Below, piece after piece: positions 37,994-47,383 of a stretch of DNA of 64,000 nucleotides (positions within the stretch are counted from its first letter, which is position 1; every line of letters begins with the position of its first letter). The notes beneath the pieces were generated by a model, which worked only from the letters and a program-made list of their open reading frames with translations, had not been told where the DNA came from and did not search any database. Origin of the DNA: Thermoclostridium stercorarium subsp. stercorarium DSM 8532 (GTDB lineage: Bacteria > Bacillota > Clostridia > DSM-8532); the NCBI RefSeq assembly GCF_000331995.1, contig NC_020134.1:1587465-1651464 (forward strand), in the 5' to 3' direction. A program made the translations under genes and the position numbers.

Positions 37994-39400
37994 TTATAAA
38001 TGTCGGACTATTTCCTTAAAGTGGTTACCCCTTTCCATGAAGTTCGCATACATATCAAAACTTGCACTGGCCGGGGACAAAACAACAATATCCCCGCTCC
38101 GTGCGATCCCATAAGCTGCATTCACCGCTTCTTCCATATTTTTCACCCTGATAACCGGGACTGGTTCAATGTTTTCCTTTCTTGCAAAGTTCCTGTATGC
38201 CGTTTCAATTTTGTCTGCCGTATCGCCCATCAGTACCATGCATTTGACCTTCGCATGTATTGTTTCGGCAAGTTCATCATAAGATAGCTTTTTATCATAC
38301 CCTCCGGCTATTAAAATAACCCTGTCCTTAAAAGACTTCAATGTGGCAGCCGTACGAGTGGGGCTTGAACCAATGGAATCATTATAAAAGGAAACACCGT
38401 TCACCGTGCGGACAAATTCAATTCTGTGTTCAACACCTGAGAAGGTTTTTGCCACATGTATAATGGATTCCCTGCTTACTTCAGGCATTACAGCCGATAT
38501 AGCCGCAAGGCAGTTTTCAACGTTATGCATTCCCGGAAGTTTAATCTCTTCGATGGGAAGAATTTCGGTTTCGGTATTGTCTTCACGGTAGAAAATACGG
38601 TTTCCTTTGAGAAACGCTCCGCTGGTGCATTCTTCCTTTATGCTGAAAAGAAGGAGCTTTCCGTTGACTTCGGGTATGAAGCTCCTGGTTATCGCGTTGT
38701 CATAATTAAGCACAACTCTGTCGCTTTCGGTCTGATACCTGAATATGTTCTTTTTTGCATCAATATATTCTTCCATTGATTTATGTACATCAAGATGATT
38801 GGGGGTAATGTTGGTTATTACGGCCACATTCGGGCTGTTTTTCATTGTCATAAGCTGGAAACTTGAGAGTTCCAGAACAACCCTGTCATCACCGTCTATC
38901 TCTTCGATCCTGTCAATTAGCGGTGTTCCTATGTTTCCGCCAAGAAAACATCTATACCCCTCTTGTTTCAACATTTCGTAAATAAGCGTTGTTGTAGTGG
39001 TCTTTCCGTCGCTTCCGGTAACCGCATAGGTTTTTGCAGGGCATACTTCCATAAAAACTTCCATTTCGGACGTAAGTTCGGCTCCGTTTGCCAGTTCTCT
39101 CTGAATTTCCGGAATATCAAACCTCATTCCCGGTGTTCTGAATATAATGTCAAAACCCTTAAGATTTTCAAGGTATCCTTCGCCAAGGGAAAATTTAATT
39201 CCCATTTCCCTGTATTCTGAAATCATCGGGAAATTCTCTTCGCTTTTTCTGTCAAAAACAGTTACATCGGCTCCCCACTTTACTATTGTTTTGGCAAGAG
39301 GTCTGTTGCTGACACCAAAACCAAGCACTGCCGCTTTTTTACCTTTAATTTTCTTCTTAAAAGATTCCAGTTCCTTATTCAAAAATATTTCACCTGCCAC
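37994..39400 (-). CDS. murD: UDP-N-acetylmuramoyl-L-alanine-D-glutamate ligase
   Basis: MurD adds D-glutamate to UDP-MurNAc-L-Ala in peptidoglycan precursor synthesis. The 468 residues have an N-terminal Rossmann domain (KKAAVLGFGVSNRPLAKTI), the ATP-binding VTGSDGKTTTTTLI, NITPNHLDVHKS and the C-terminal FNDSIGSSPTRTAATLKSF with the ligase family residues. It lies 34 bases upstream of the moxR start, so the wall-synthesis gene leads the moxR-DUF58-transglutaminase run; no other mur genes are nearby. Confidence 0.96.
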   Translation of the reverse strand: MAGEIFLNKELESFKKKIKGKKAAVLGFGVSNRPLAKTIVKWGADVTVFDRKSEENFPMISEYREMGIKFSLGEGYLENLKGFDIIFRTPGMRFDIPEIQRELANGAELTSEMEVFMEVCPAKTYAVTGSDGKTTTTTLIYEMLKQEGYRCFLGGNIGTPLIDRIEEIDGDDRVVLELSSFQLMTMKNSPNVAVITNITPNHLDVHKSMEEYIDAKKNIFRYQTESDRVVLNYDNAITRSFIPEVNGKLLLFSIKEECTSGAFLKGNRIFYREDNTETEILPIEEIKLPGMHNVENCLAAISAVMPEVSRESIIHVAKTFSGVEHRIEFVRTVNGVSFYNDSIGSSPTRTAATLKSFKDRVILIAGGYDKKLSYDELAETIHAKVKCMVLMGDTADKIETAYRNFARKENIEPVPVIRVKNMEEAVNAAYGIARSGDIVVLSPASASFDMYANFMERGNHFKEIVRHL

Positions 39401-39518
39401 TAAAAAAACGGTCCGTTGTCCAATCCATCACAAACCCTCAGATTTCATAATTCCATTATATAATAATTTATCTTAAGAAAACATATCTGTATAAAAAAAA
39501 TAAAAGAAATTCGTGACA

Positions 39519-40292
39519 TCATCCGTTTTGAGCGCCGGTTTGGCCAATCAAATCCTTTACCACTTCACCGGCAATAATAAGTCCTGCTACCGACGGGACA
39601 AAAGAAATACTTCCCGGTACCTGCCTGCGTATTGTACACTTGCGCGCAGTTCCTTTCGGACATACACAGCCGGTTCTGCAGCTGTTTTCTTCTGTCTCAT
39701 GGGGAGTTACCGGTACTTCCTTCGAATAAACCACTTTCAATGAATCAATTCCTCGCTTTCTCAGTTCTCTCCTCATAACTTTTGCCAGCGGGCATATCGA
39801 AGTTTTGTATATATCGGTGACTTCAAATCTTGTGGGATCAAGTTTATTTCCCGCTCCCATCGCGCTAATAATCGGAATGTTCATTTTTTTCGCGCTGACA
39901 ACCAAATCTATTTTCGCTGTAACGGTATCAACTGCATCAACGATGTAATCCTCGTCTCCCTGCAGAATTTCCTCTGCACAACCGGGCATGTAGAATTTCT
40001 GTATTGCCACCACTTCGGCTTTAGGATTTATTTCAAGGATTCTGTCGCGCATTACTTCAACCTTTGGTCTGCCAATTGTTTTTCTTGTCGCATGAATCTG
40101 CCGGTTTATGTTCGTAAGACAAATCAAATCGTCATCGACAAGAACAAACCTGCCGACACCCGCCCTTACAAGCCCTTCGGCGACAAAAGAACCCACTCCG
40201 CCGATTCCGAATATGGCAACCTTACTGTTTTTAAGTTTGTTTAATGCATCCTTTCCAATCAGAAGTTCAGTCCTGGAAAACTCGTGAAGCAT
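39519..40292 (-). CDS. tcdA: tRNA threonylcarbamoyladenosine dehydratase
   Basis: TcdA (CsdL/YgdL) uses ATP to close t6A in tRNA to the cyclic form ct6A. The 257-residue E1-like protein has the Rossmann motif AIFGIGGVGSFVAEGL, LVDDDLICLTNINRQ with the adenylation Arg and Asp, and a C-terminal CRTGCVCPKGTARKC Cys cluster of the TcdA group. Length is normal. It is alone between murD and a small membrane protein gene. Confidence 0.92.
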   Translation of the reverse strand: MLHEFSRTELLIGKDALNKLKNSKVAIFGIGGVGSFVAEGLVRAGVGRFVLVDDDLICLTNINRQIHATRKTIGRPKVEVMRDRILEINPKAEVVAIQKFYMPGCAEEILQGDEDYIVDAVDTVTAKIDLVVSAKKMNIPIISAMGAGNKLDPTRFEVTDIYKTSICPLAKVMRRELRKRGIDSLKVVYSKEVPVTPHETEENSCRTGCVCPKGTARKCTIRRQVPGSISFVPSVAGLIIAGEVVKDLIGQTGAQNG

Positions 40293-40328
40293 ATGTCAGA
40301 CCCTTCTATGCATAATTTTAATCAAAAT

Positions 40329-40463
40329 TCATAAAGACACTTTAAAATCCTTACCCGAATCCTTTCTCAGGTAAATCAAAGCTGCTGTAACCGCCGCTGC
40401 CGGAATGAGAATCGAAAGCACTATTAAAACTATTTTCCACCACTTGACTTTACCGTGATTCAT
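40329..40463 (-). CDS. 44-residue single-helix membrane protein
   Basis: The product starts MNHGKVKWWKIVLIVLS, a Trp-rich basic juxtamembrane stretch leading into one hydrophobic helix rich in Ala (about 10-31), then a basic tail (LRKDSGKDFKVSL). AAAGGATGGTGG lies six bases before the ATG, which supports real translation. It lies just upstream of tcdA on the same strand, 36 bases away. Function is unknown. Confidence 0.6.
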   Translation of the reverse strand: MNHGKVKWWKIVLIVLSILIPAAAVTAALIYLRKDSGKDFKVSL

Positions 40464-40634
40464 AAATCCACCATCCTTTTGTTATATGACCCTAAAAACA
40501 CCTTACAACCGATCGCGGCAAAAATTTTATCAGCACTTTCACTGTTAATTTTATCTTACCATAAACGGTTTAAATGCTGAATACATAATGTTGTTCTGCA
40601 AAAAAACGTAAATTTATTTTAATTTAATTAATGC

Positions 40635-40671
40635 AAAAAAGGCTTTCAGAAAACCTGAAAGCCTTTTTTTT
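40635..40671 (-). terminator. Terminator of tRNA-Leu
   Basis: GGCTTTCAG and CTGAAAGCC form a 9-bp stem with a 5-base loop, flanked by A and T runs, directly after the tRNA 3' end. Confidence 0.88.
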
Positions 40672-40758
40672 TGGTGCGAAAGGTGGGACTTGAACCCACA
40701 CGCCCTTGCGGGCACTAGAACCTGAATCTAGCGAGTCTGCCAATTCCACCACTTTCGC
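40672..40758 (-). tRNA. tRNA-Leu (anticodon CAG)
   Basis: The 87-base gene folds into a class II tRNA: acceptor GCGAAAG with CTTTCGC, A as discriminator, CCA encoded, TTCAAGT in the T arm and a long variable arm (GTGCCCGCAAGGGCGT). The anticodon loop TTCAGGT gives anticodon CAG, reading CUG. It has its own promoter and terminator. Confidence 0.97.
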
Positions 40759-40779
40759 ACGTTCCTTGCGACAAGGATT

Positions 40780-40809
40780 ATTATAAAATGAATTATGGCA
40801 TTTTGTCAA
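40780..40809 (-). promoter_or_regulatory. Promoter of tRNA-Leu
   Basis: On the minus strand TTGACA (40809-40804), an 18-base spacer and TATAAT (40785-40780) give a near-consensus sigma-A promoter about 20 bases before the tRNA 5' end. Confidence 0.85.
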
Positions 40810-40834
40810 TAGTGAAATGCAACTTTATATAAAA

Positions 40835-42211
40835 TTAAACCGGCTGAATTTCCAATGCATTTTCCTTTTCCGCGACACGTTTTTTTATAAAAAAGTACGT
40901 CAAGAAGTGAATTGCAAATGTAACAAGCCACGATACAGGATAAGAAATATAAAGCATTGCAAGGTCACGATTCTTCGCAAAAACGAGGAATATCCATGAA
41001 ATCCTTATACCGCATACCCCTATTATCGATACCAGCATCGGCATAAACGATTTTCCCATTCCTCTTATCATCCCCACCATAACATCCATCATTCCGCAAA
41101 GAAAATAGGTTTTTGTAATTATATTCAGCCTTATAAGGCCGTATTTTATAACTTCATCATCATGCGGGACATATATGCCCAAAAGCTGCCTGCCAAAAAG
41201 CAGCGCCACCATTCCCATTCCAAATCCGATGGTGAAAACAGTCAAAAGGCATATCCCAAGAATTCTGTTTATACGGTTGTATTTCTTTGCTCCTACATTC
41301 TGGCCTGTAAATGTAAGTGCCGTGTTGTAAATGGAATTCATTGCGGCATATATAAAGCCCTCAATGTTGGAAGCCGCGGAATTTCCTGCCATAACATCCG
41401 AACCGAATGAATTTACCGAAGACTGAATCAATACGTTGGAAATGGAAAATATTGTACCCTGAAGACCCGCAGGAATACCTATTTTTACCATTTCCCAAAG
41501 CATGTCACGGTAGACTTTTATGTCTTTCAGGAAAAGCCTGCACGGTCCGTTGAACTGAATAAGGCTTATGATTATCAATACTGCCGAAATAACCTGAGAA
41601 ATAACCGTCGCCCATGCAACTCCCGCAACTCCCATATGAAAGACAATCACAAAAAAAAGATTAAGTACTACGTTGATTAACCCTGAAACAGACAGGAATA
41701 TAAAAGGCCTTCTTGTGTCTCCTACAGCCCTAAGGATCGAGCTTCCGAAATTATATACCATCGAAGCCGGAATACCGACAAAATATATGCGCATATACAA
41801 TGCCGCCTGATCCAGGACGTCCGCCGGAGTATCCATGGCCATCAAAAGCCTTTTTGCGGTACAAAATCCAAATACGCCCACCAAAATGCCGCTGATAATA
41901 CTGGTGGCTATCGACGTATGTACGGCACGGCTTACGTTTTTCCAATCTCCGGCGCCGTAATACTGCGCCACGGTAACGCTTGTTCCCACCGACAGGCCCA
42001 TAAAAAGGTTGACTATCAAATTTGTAAGCGAACCTGTGGACCCCACCGCAGCAAGAGCGGTACTTCCGGTAAAACGCCCCACTACTATGACATCGGCTGC
42101 GTTATATAACAGCTGCAGAATCCCTGATAAAATCATTGGAATTGAAAAAATAATAATTTTTCCGAGCAGAGGCCCGTTACACATGTCAATTTCGTAATTT
42201 TTCCTACGCAA
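40835..42211 (-). CDS. MATE family multidrug/organic-cation exporter
   Basis: The 458-residue protein has about 12 membrane helices and the MATE fold pattern: short N-terminal LGKIIIFSIPMILSGILQLLYNAADVIVVGRF, and AAVGSTGSLTNLIVNLFMG, GVAWATVISQVISA and GMVALLFGRQLLGIYV. MATE proteins expel drugs or metabolites with Na+ or H+. No regulator lies nearby and the substrate cannot be read from sequence. Confidence 0.93.
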   Translation of the reverse strand: MRRKNYEIDMCNGPLLGKIIIFSIPMILSGILQLLYNAADVIVVGRFTGSTALAAVGSTGSLTNLIVNLFMGLSVGTSVTVAQYYGAGDWKNVSRAVHTSIATSIISGILVGVFGFCTAKRLLMAMDTPADVLDQAALYMRIYFVGIPASMVYNFGSSILRAVGDTRRPFIFLSVSGLINVVLNLFFVIVFHMGVAGVAWATVISQVISAVLIIISLIQFNGPCRLFLKDIKVYRDMLWEMVKIGIPAGLQGTIFSISNVLIQSSVNSFGSDVMAGNSAASNIEGFIYAAMNSIYNTALTFTGQNVGAKKYNRINRILGICLLTVFTIGFGMGMVALLFGRQLLGIYVPHDDEVIKYGLIRLNIITKTYFLCGMMDVMVGMIRGMGKSFMPMLVSIIGVCGIRISWIFLVFAKNRDLAMLYISYPVSWLVTFAIHFLTYFFIKKRVAEKENALEIQPV

Positions 42212-42501
42212 GCTATTGCACCCTCTTAGATAAATTTATTTCAGGTTTCGACAAAAATAAAAACTTAGAGTATCATATATTTTTTTTAATTAAATTTCAA
42301 GTGGAAAATTTCACAGTGATTTAGGGCATTGTCATATTTAGCCATAACTTAACAGGCACTAAAAGTTTTAAAATGTTTAATTTATCCACATCACCAGTTC
42401 ACATATTTTATCATATTACATTTTTTATACTATTCCCATGTAACAAAATAAGGCCAATTTAATATGATGTTATAGCAGTATTTTTCAGGGGTGGTTATAT
42501 T

Positions 42502-43773
42502 ATGGAAACCTTAAGACCGGGCTCGAGGGGTCCGTATGTGAAACTTGTTCAGAGCCTGCTTGCCAGAATTGGTTACAACCCCGGGCCAGTGGACGGTATA
42601 TACGGGATCAACACCCAACGTGCAGTAACGGCTTTTCAAAGGAATAACGGTCTTACTCCCGACGGGATAGTCGGCCCTGTCACATGGAATTACTTTCAAA
42701 GTTTTCTCCGCGGTTACGACACATACACCATCCGTCCCGGTGATACTCTGTACAGAATTGCGCAAAGGTATTATACAACCGTAAATGCAATACTTACCGC
42801 AAACCCCGGCATAAATCCGCTGTATCTACGAGTCGGGCAGATAATCACCGTCCCCTACGGCATAGAGGTGGTGTTTACCGACATTGACTATACATATGAA
42901 ATCCTGGAAATGGACATAGAAGGCCTTGAAGCAAGATACCCGTTTATTGAAACCGGAATTATCGGAAAAAGCGTACTGGGAAAAAACCTGTATTACATCA
43001 GGCTTGGAACGGGTCCCGTTGAAGTGCATTATAACGGGGCACATCATGCCCTTGAATGGATAACTGCGCCGCTTCTGATGAAGTTTGCCGAAAATTTCTG
43101 TCGCGCCTATGCTTCAGGTTATTCCATAAGGGGATATAATGTGAGGGAAATATGGAACCGCAGCAGCATTTATATTGTCCCGATGGTAAATCCCGACGGA
43201 GTTGATCTCGTGCTTGAAGGACTTAAGCCCGACAATCCGTATTACGAGCAGCTTCTTCAGTGGAACAGGACAGGTTTGCCCTTTTCACAGGTATGGCAGG
43301 CAAATATCAGGGGAACCGACTTAAACAGAAATTACCCTGCCAGCTGGCAGGATGCCAAGGCTCAGGAGGAAGCCTTCGGGATTTTCGGCCCCGGGCCCAC
43401 CCGATATGGAGGACCTTCCCCTCTTTCCGAGCCTGAAACCCAGGCAATGGTAAATTTTACAAGACAGCACAATTTCAAGCTTGTAATTGCATACCACAGC
43501 CAGGGAGAAGTGATTTACTGGCTTTATAAAAACATGCAAATTCCGCGTGCCAGAGAAATAGGTGAAATTTTTGCCCGTGCAAGCGGCTACACTCTGTCGG
43601 AAACACCTTATGAAGCGGCTTATGCCGGTTACAAAGACTGGTTCATTGAGGAATTCCGCCGCCCCGGCTACACCATCGAAGTGGGCCTGGGAAGAAACCC
43701 GCTGCCAATTTCCCAGTTTAATTCAATTTATAGCAATAACGAGGAAATCATGCTCCTTGCTCCTATAATATAA
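42502..43773 (+). CDS. Peptidoglycan-binding LysM M14 peptidase (gamma-D-Glu-diaminopimelate type)
   Basis: The 423 residues have a peptidoglycan-binding-1 domain (LRPGSRGPYVKLVQSLLARI, about 5-65), one LysM (YTIRPGDTLYRIAQRYYTTV, about 75-117) and an M14 zinc carboxypeptidase domain (about 130-420). The zinc ligands are HALE (HxxE) and the His in IAYHSQGE; DLNRNYP and TIEVGLG (catalytic Glu) complete the site. This layout matches gamma-D-glutamyl-(L)-meso-diaminopimelate peptidases such as Bacillus ENP1, which trim stem peptides, often in sporulation. No classical signal peptide is present, as in ENP1, so it may act in the mother cell. No obvious sigma-A promoter was seen in the 290-base upstream gap. 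Confidence 0.9.
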   Translation: METLRPGSRGPYVKLVQSLLARIGYNPGPVDGIYGINTQRAVTAFQRNNGLTPDGIVGPVTWNYFQSFLRGYDTYTIRPGDTLYRIAQRYYTTVNAILTANPGINPLYLRVGQIITVPYGIEVVFTDIDYTYEILEMDIEGLEARYPFIETGIIGKSVLGKNLYYIRLGTGPVEVHYNGAHHALEWITAPLLMKFAENFCRAYASGYSIRGYNVREIWNRSSIYIVPMVNPDGVDLVLEGLKPDNPYYEQLLQWNRTGLPFSQVWQANIRGTDLNRNYPASWQDAKAQEEAFGIFGPGPTRYGGPSPLSEPETQAMVNFTRQHNFKLVIAYHSQGEVIYWLYKNMQIPRAREIGEIFARASGYTLSETPYEAAYAGYKDWFIEEFRRPGYTIEVGLGRNPLPISQFNSIYSNNEEIMLLAPII

Positions 43774-43841
43774 ACCTTTATTCAAATATCCGCTATTCAC
43801 CTTCGTTTATTGAAATCCTTTTTCTATTTTTATTTTTTTAT

Positions 43842-44642
43842 TTATATACTCTGAACTTTTTTATAGAAAAACGTATAAATTGGTTTGAAACCATATTTGT
43901 TTGCCCCGATTATTTGCTCGGTACTGCCCAAAAACAGTATTCCGTCGTCAGCAAGCGCACGGTTGAAATCGATATATATCTGCGACTTTGCCTCCTCGGT
44001 GAAATATATCAGCACATTGCGGCAGACAATCAGATCCATTCTCTTCGGATACGGATCCCTGAGAAGGTTTAACTGCCTGAATTCCACACATTTTTTTATA
44101 TCGTCTGAAATTTTATATGTCTCTTCGCCGACACGGACAAAATACTTTTTCAGATATTCAGCAGGCAAATCCTTAACGCTTCTTGAAAGATATATTCCCT
44201 GCTTTGCTTTTTCAATTGCGTCCAAATCAATATCAGTGGCAAGTATTCTAATCTTCGACAGAGGGAAAAAATTACTCAGGATCATTACAATTGTATACGG
44301 TTCCTCACCAGTTGAACATGCGGAACTCCATATTCTTATATTCTCAATTGAACCCTTTTTTTTAACCAAATCCGGAATTATAATATTCTTCAGTATTTCC
44401 CACTGATTTGGATTCCTGTAAAATTCAGACACGTTAATGGTGAGATAGTTTATAAACGACTGATATAACTTATGATCCTTCAACGTTGTCCTGAAGAAAT
44501 CCATAAAACTGGAAAAACCGTTTCTTTCAACAAGGGATGTCAGTCGCCTTTTCATCTGCTTTTCCTTGTATAAGTTCAGATCTATCCCCGAGTGCTCATA
44601 AAAAGCTTTCTTAAACTCTTCATAGTCGAACAACGGCATCAC
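43842..44642 (-). CDS. cheR: CheR-type protein-glutamate methyltransferase
   Basis: CheR methylates Glu residues on chemoreceptors using SAM. The 266 residues have the helical N-terminal domain with KRRLTSLVERNGFSSFMDFF, then the SAM domain with WSSACSTGEEPYTIVMIL, RILATDIDLDAIEKAKQGIY and LIVCRNVLIYFTEEAK. Length and motifs are normal. No chemoreceptor, CheB or CheA gene lies in the window, so it is an isolated cheR; clostridia often keep it apart from the main che operon. Confidence 0.92.
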   Translation of the reverse strand: MMPLFDYEEFKKAFYEHSGIDLNLYKEKQMKRRLTSLVERNGFSSFMDFFRTTLKDHKLYQSFINYLTINVSEFYRNPNQWEILKNIIIPDLVKKKGSIENIRIWSSACSTGEEPYTIVMILSNFFPLSKIRILATDIDLDAIEKAKQGIYLSRSVKDLPAEYLKKYFVRVGEETYKISDDIKKCVEFRQLNLLRDPYPKRMDLIVCRNVLIYFTEEAKSQIYIDFNRALADDGILFLGSTEQIIGANKYGFKPIYTFFYKKVQSI

Positions 44643-44683
44643 CTTAAGCTATATTTCTAATCATCCGAAACTGAAAGTAAACA

Positions 44684-44710
44684 AATAAGACCGGATAATC
44701 CGGTCTTATT
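44684..44710 (-). terminator. Terminator of the ispH-rpsA gene
   Basis: A perfect inverted repeat (arms AATAAGACCGGAT, 13 bases, one base between) lies 22 bases after the stop; its realistic form is a 11-bp stem with a 5-base loop. On the minus strand it is followed by TGTTTAC, a weak T-rich tail. Confidence 0.65.
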
Positions 44711-44731
44711 AACTATATCGACAAAAATCGA

Positions 44732-46768
44732 CTATTCTTTTATAAAATCTGCGATGGTGGTTTTCAATTCCTCAACGTGAGAAGTGGGAATATCTTCGGT
44801 ATTTTCGGCAGCGGCCTCATTGTTATTTCCGCCTGCCCGTTTCGGATCCAGAGGCTCTACTTCCCGAATGCTGAGACTGATTTTCTTTAATTCGGGATTT
44901 ACCTCAAGAACTTTCATTTTTACAACCTGACCAACCGAAAGCACTTCATCGGGTTTTGCCAAATGCACATTGGAAATTTGTGAGATGTGAACCAGGCCCT
45001 CAACACCCTCTTCCAGCTCAACAAAAGCACCAAAGGGTACAAGACGGATTATTTTCCCTTCCACCACATCTCCAACCGAATATTTCTTCTCAATATTGTA
45101 CCACGGATTATCTTCGGGCCGCTTTAAGCTTAGGGATACCTTCTGCTTTTCCTTGTCAAAGCCTATAACCCTGGCTTTAACGGTCTGACCGACTTTCAGT
45201 ATATCGGATGGTTTATTTACCTTTTTCCATGATAATTCAGAAATATGGACCAACCCGTCAACAGCACCGAGATCAATAAAAGCGCCGAAATTGGTAAGGC
45301 TTTTAACCGTTCCTGTATATTCTTTTCCTATTTCTATATTATTCCAGAACTCTTCAAGTTTTTGTGCCTTTTCTTTTTCCAGAACGTTTTTACGGGAACC
45401 GACTACTCTGCGTTTATTTTTCGACAACTCCAGTACTTCAAATTTCACTTTTTTATTCAGGAACTGATTCAAATCCTTTACGTACTGATCGGAAATCTGC
45501 GAAGCGGGTATAAACACACGGATACCTTTATAATTGGCCACCACACCGCCGTTTACCACTTCTTTTACAACCGCTTCAAGAGGCTTTTTTTCATTATAGG
45601 CTTTCTCAATCTCTTCCATCCCGTAAATAAGGTCAACTTTTCTCTTTGAAAGAGACACAGTTCCTTCCATATCGTTTACACGGGTTATATATACGAGGAT
45701 TTCGTCCCCTTCTTTCAAATCCTTTTCAGGGTCAAAATCGGGATCATCCAGGAATTCTTCCAGCGGTATTGTTCCGTCCGACTTATACCCAAGGTCAACG
45801 AAAACCTCACTGGTATTGTAACCAATTATGCGACCTTTGACAATTTCACCTGCCCGCAGATCGCCTGTCTCCGATTCATAGGCCTCAAAAGCCTCTTTGA
45901 AAGACATTTCCTGTTCCTGATTCCTCAAATTTTCTTCCATTGTTTCAATAACCTCCCTGATTACCCAGTCAGGCGTAGAAGCCCCCGCGGTAATCCCAAT
46001 AGTGTTGATATTCTTTATATCCAATGGGGGTAAATCCGCCACTGTTTCGATCTTAAAGGTCAACGGGCAGTTCTCTGAACATATTTCAAACAGTTTTTGC
46101 GTATTGGAGCTGTTTTTGCCGCCAATAACAATCATCATGTCAACCGTTCCGGAGATTTCGCGAGCTTCCCGTTGCCGCACTTCAGTCGCATTACATATTG
46201 TATCAAATTTCTGGGTATTTGCAAACTTTTTCTTTACAGCTTCATAAATCCCGTCAAACTTTTCCTGTTTCATTGTGGTCTGGGCAAAAACACATATAGG
46301 ACCGGAAATGTCAGGTAACAAATCCACTTCCTCAATACTGGAAACCACGTACGCCCTGTTGTCGCACCATCCGTTGACGCCTATTATTTCCGGATGATTT
46401 CTGTCTCCGACTATTATGATTGTGCAACCCTCCGCATGTTTTTGCCTGACCAGTTTATGTATTCTTTTCACATATGGACAAGTGGCATCATGTATAATAA
46501 CATTTCTTTTTTTTAACTCATTGTATACGGCCTCACCAATGCCGTGGGCGCGTATAATTACATGCTCGCCTTCCTTCAGTTCGTCCGGACTTTCGACAAC
46601 CTTTACGCCCCTTTGCGCAAGCTCTTCCATTACCTGTCTGTTGTGAATTATTTCTCCCAACGTGCTTGTGTTTCCCGGATTCTCTTCCGATATCCGAAAT
46701 GCAAGTTTCACGGCGTTGTCAACACCAAAACAAAATCCCGCGGTTTTTGCCACTATAAATTCAGCCAT
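44732..46768 (-). CDS. ispH-rpsA: Fused 4-hydroxy-3-methylbut-2-enyl diphosphate reductase (IspH) and ribosomal protein S1
   Basis: One 678-residue protein joins two enzymes. Residues 1-285 are IspH (LytB): the iron-sulfur Cys lie in AGFCFGVDNAV, ATCPYV and TICNATEV, the substrate His in IIHNRQ, RAHGIG and DRNHPEI, and the later SSNT and TAGASTPDW motifs. It makes IPP and DMAPP in the MEP pathway. Residues about 300-640 contain four S1 domains (for example GEIVKGRIIGYNTSEVFVD and GKEYTGTVKSLTNFGAFIDL), the mRNA-binding ribosomal protein S1. The fusion is known in Clostridia. It lies 27 bases after plsC on the same strand and closes a cmk-plsC-ispH run. Confidence 0.96.
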   Translation of the reverse strand: MAEFIVAKTAGFCFGVDNAVKLAFRISEENPGNTSTLGEIIHNRQVMEELAQRGVKVVESPDELKEGEHVIIRAHGIGEAVYNELKKRNVIIHDATCPYVKRIHKLVRQKHAEGCTIIIVGDRNHPEIIGVNGWCDNRAYVVSSIEEVDLLPDISGPICVFAQTTMKQEKFDGIYEAVKKKFANTQKFDTICNATEVRQREAREISGTVDMMIVIGGKNSSNTQKLFEICSENCPLTFKIETVADLPPLDIKNINTIGITAGASTPDWVIREVIETMEENLRNQEQEMSFKEAFEAYESETGDLRAGEIVKGRIIGYNTSEVFVDLGYKSDGTIPLEEFLDDPDFDPEKDLKEGDEILVYITRVNDMEGTVSLSKRKVDLIYGMEEIEKAYNEKKPLEAVVKEVVNGGVVANYKGIRVFIPASQISDQYVKDLNQFLNKKVKFEVLELSKNKRRVVGSRKNVLEKEKAQKLEEFWNNIEIGKEYTGTVKSLTNFGAFIDLGAVDGLVHISELSWKKVNKPSDILKVGQTVKARVIGFDKEKQKVSLSLKRPEDNPWYNIEKKYSVGDVVEGKIIRLVPFGAFVELEEGVEGLVHISQISNVHLAKPDEVLSVGQVVKMKVLEVNPELKKISLSIREVEPLDPKRAGGNNNEAAAENTEDIPTSHVEELKTTIADFIKE

Positions 46769-46795
46769 TTGCAGGTTCCTCCAAAAACAATGCCT

Positions 46796-47380
46796 TTATT
46801 CATTTTCCAGCGAATATATTTTTTCCATAAGCGCATCAGCCATATTCTGCAAATCCTCCTTAGTTGGTTTTCCTTCTCTGTTCCATTGAACTTTATACGG
46901 TTTTCCATACACCACTTTCATTTTTGAAAATATTCTGTAATTTCCGAATATACCGACAGGAAGAATGAGTGCACCTGATTCAAGCGCAAACAGCACTGCG
47001 CCGTTTTTCGGCCTTACTCTTTTTTTAACCTTCTTATATCTCGTTCCTTCCGGGAATATTCCCACCGCCTTGCCTTCACTTAAAAGATTGAGGGTTGTCT
47101 TTGCCGCATTAACATCGCCGTGCCCGCGGTTTACCGGAAATGCACCGAGGGCCTTAATTATGGAATTTAACACCGGAATTCTGAACAGCTCTTTTTTGGC
47201 CATAAAATAAATTTTTCTCGGCATTCGGTGGGCAAACAAAAACATGTCCAGAAGACTTATATGATTACAGCATACTATTAACGGCCCGTTTTCAGGTACA
47301 TTTTCAAGCCCCTTATATTCCACCCTGAAAAAAACAGAGAAAAAAATCCTGCATAAAAACGCCAAAAAATTGTAGAACAT
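46796..47380 (-). CDS. plsC: 1-acyl-sn-glycerol-3-phosphate acyltransferase
   Basis: PlsC adds the second acyl chain to lysophosphatidic acid at the membrane. The 194-residue protein has one N-terminal hydrophobic helix, the catalytic HX4D in CCNHISLLDMF, and the phosphate-binding FPEGTR. Only three bases separate it from cmk upstream and 27 from ispH-rpsA downstream, a common clostridial cmk-plsC-ispH order. Confidence 0.94.
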   Translation of the reverse strand: MFYNFLAFLCRIFFSVFFRVEYKGLENVPENGPLIVCCNHISLLDMFLFAHRMPRKIYFMAKKELFRIPVLNSIIKALGAFPVNRGHGDVNAAKTTLNLLSEGKAVGIFPEGTRYKKVKKRVRPKNGAVLFALESGALILPVGIFGNYRIFSKMKVVYGKPYKVQWNREGKPTKEDLQNMADALMEKIYSLENE

Positions 47381-47383
47381 ATT

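Noticed and set aside
40624-40809. Open frame across tRNA-Leu
   Set aside because: It runs over the tRNA, its promoter and its terminator and is a chance frame.
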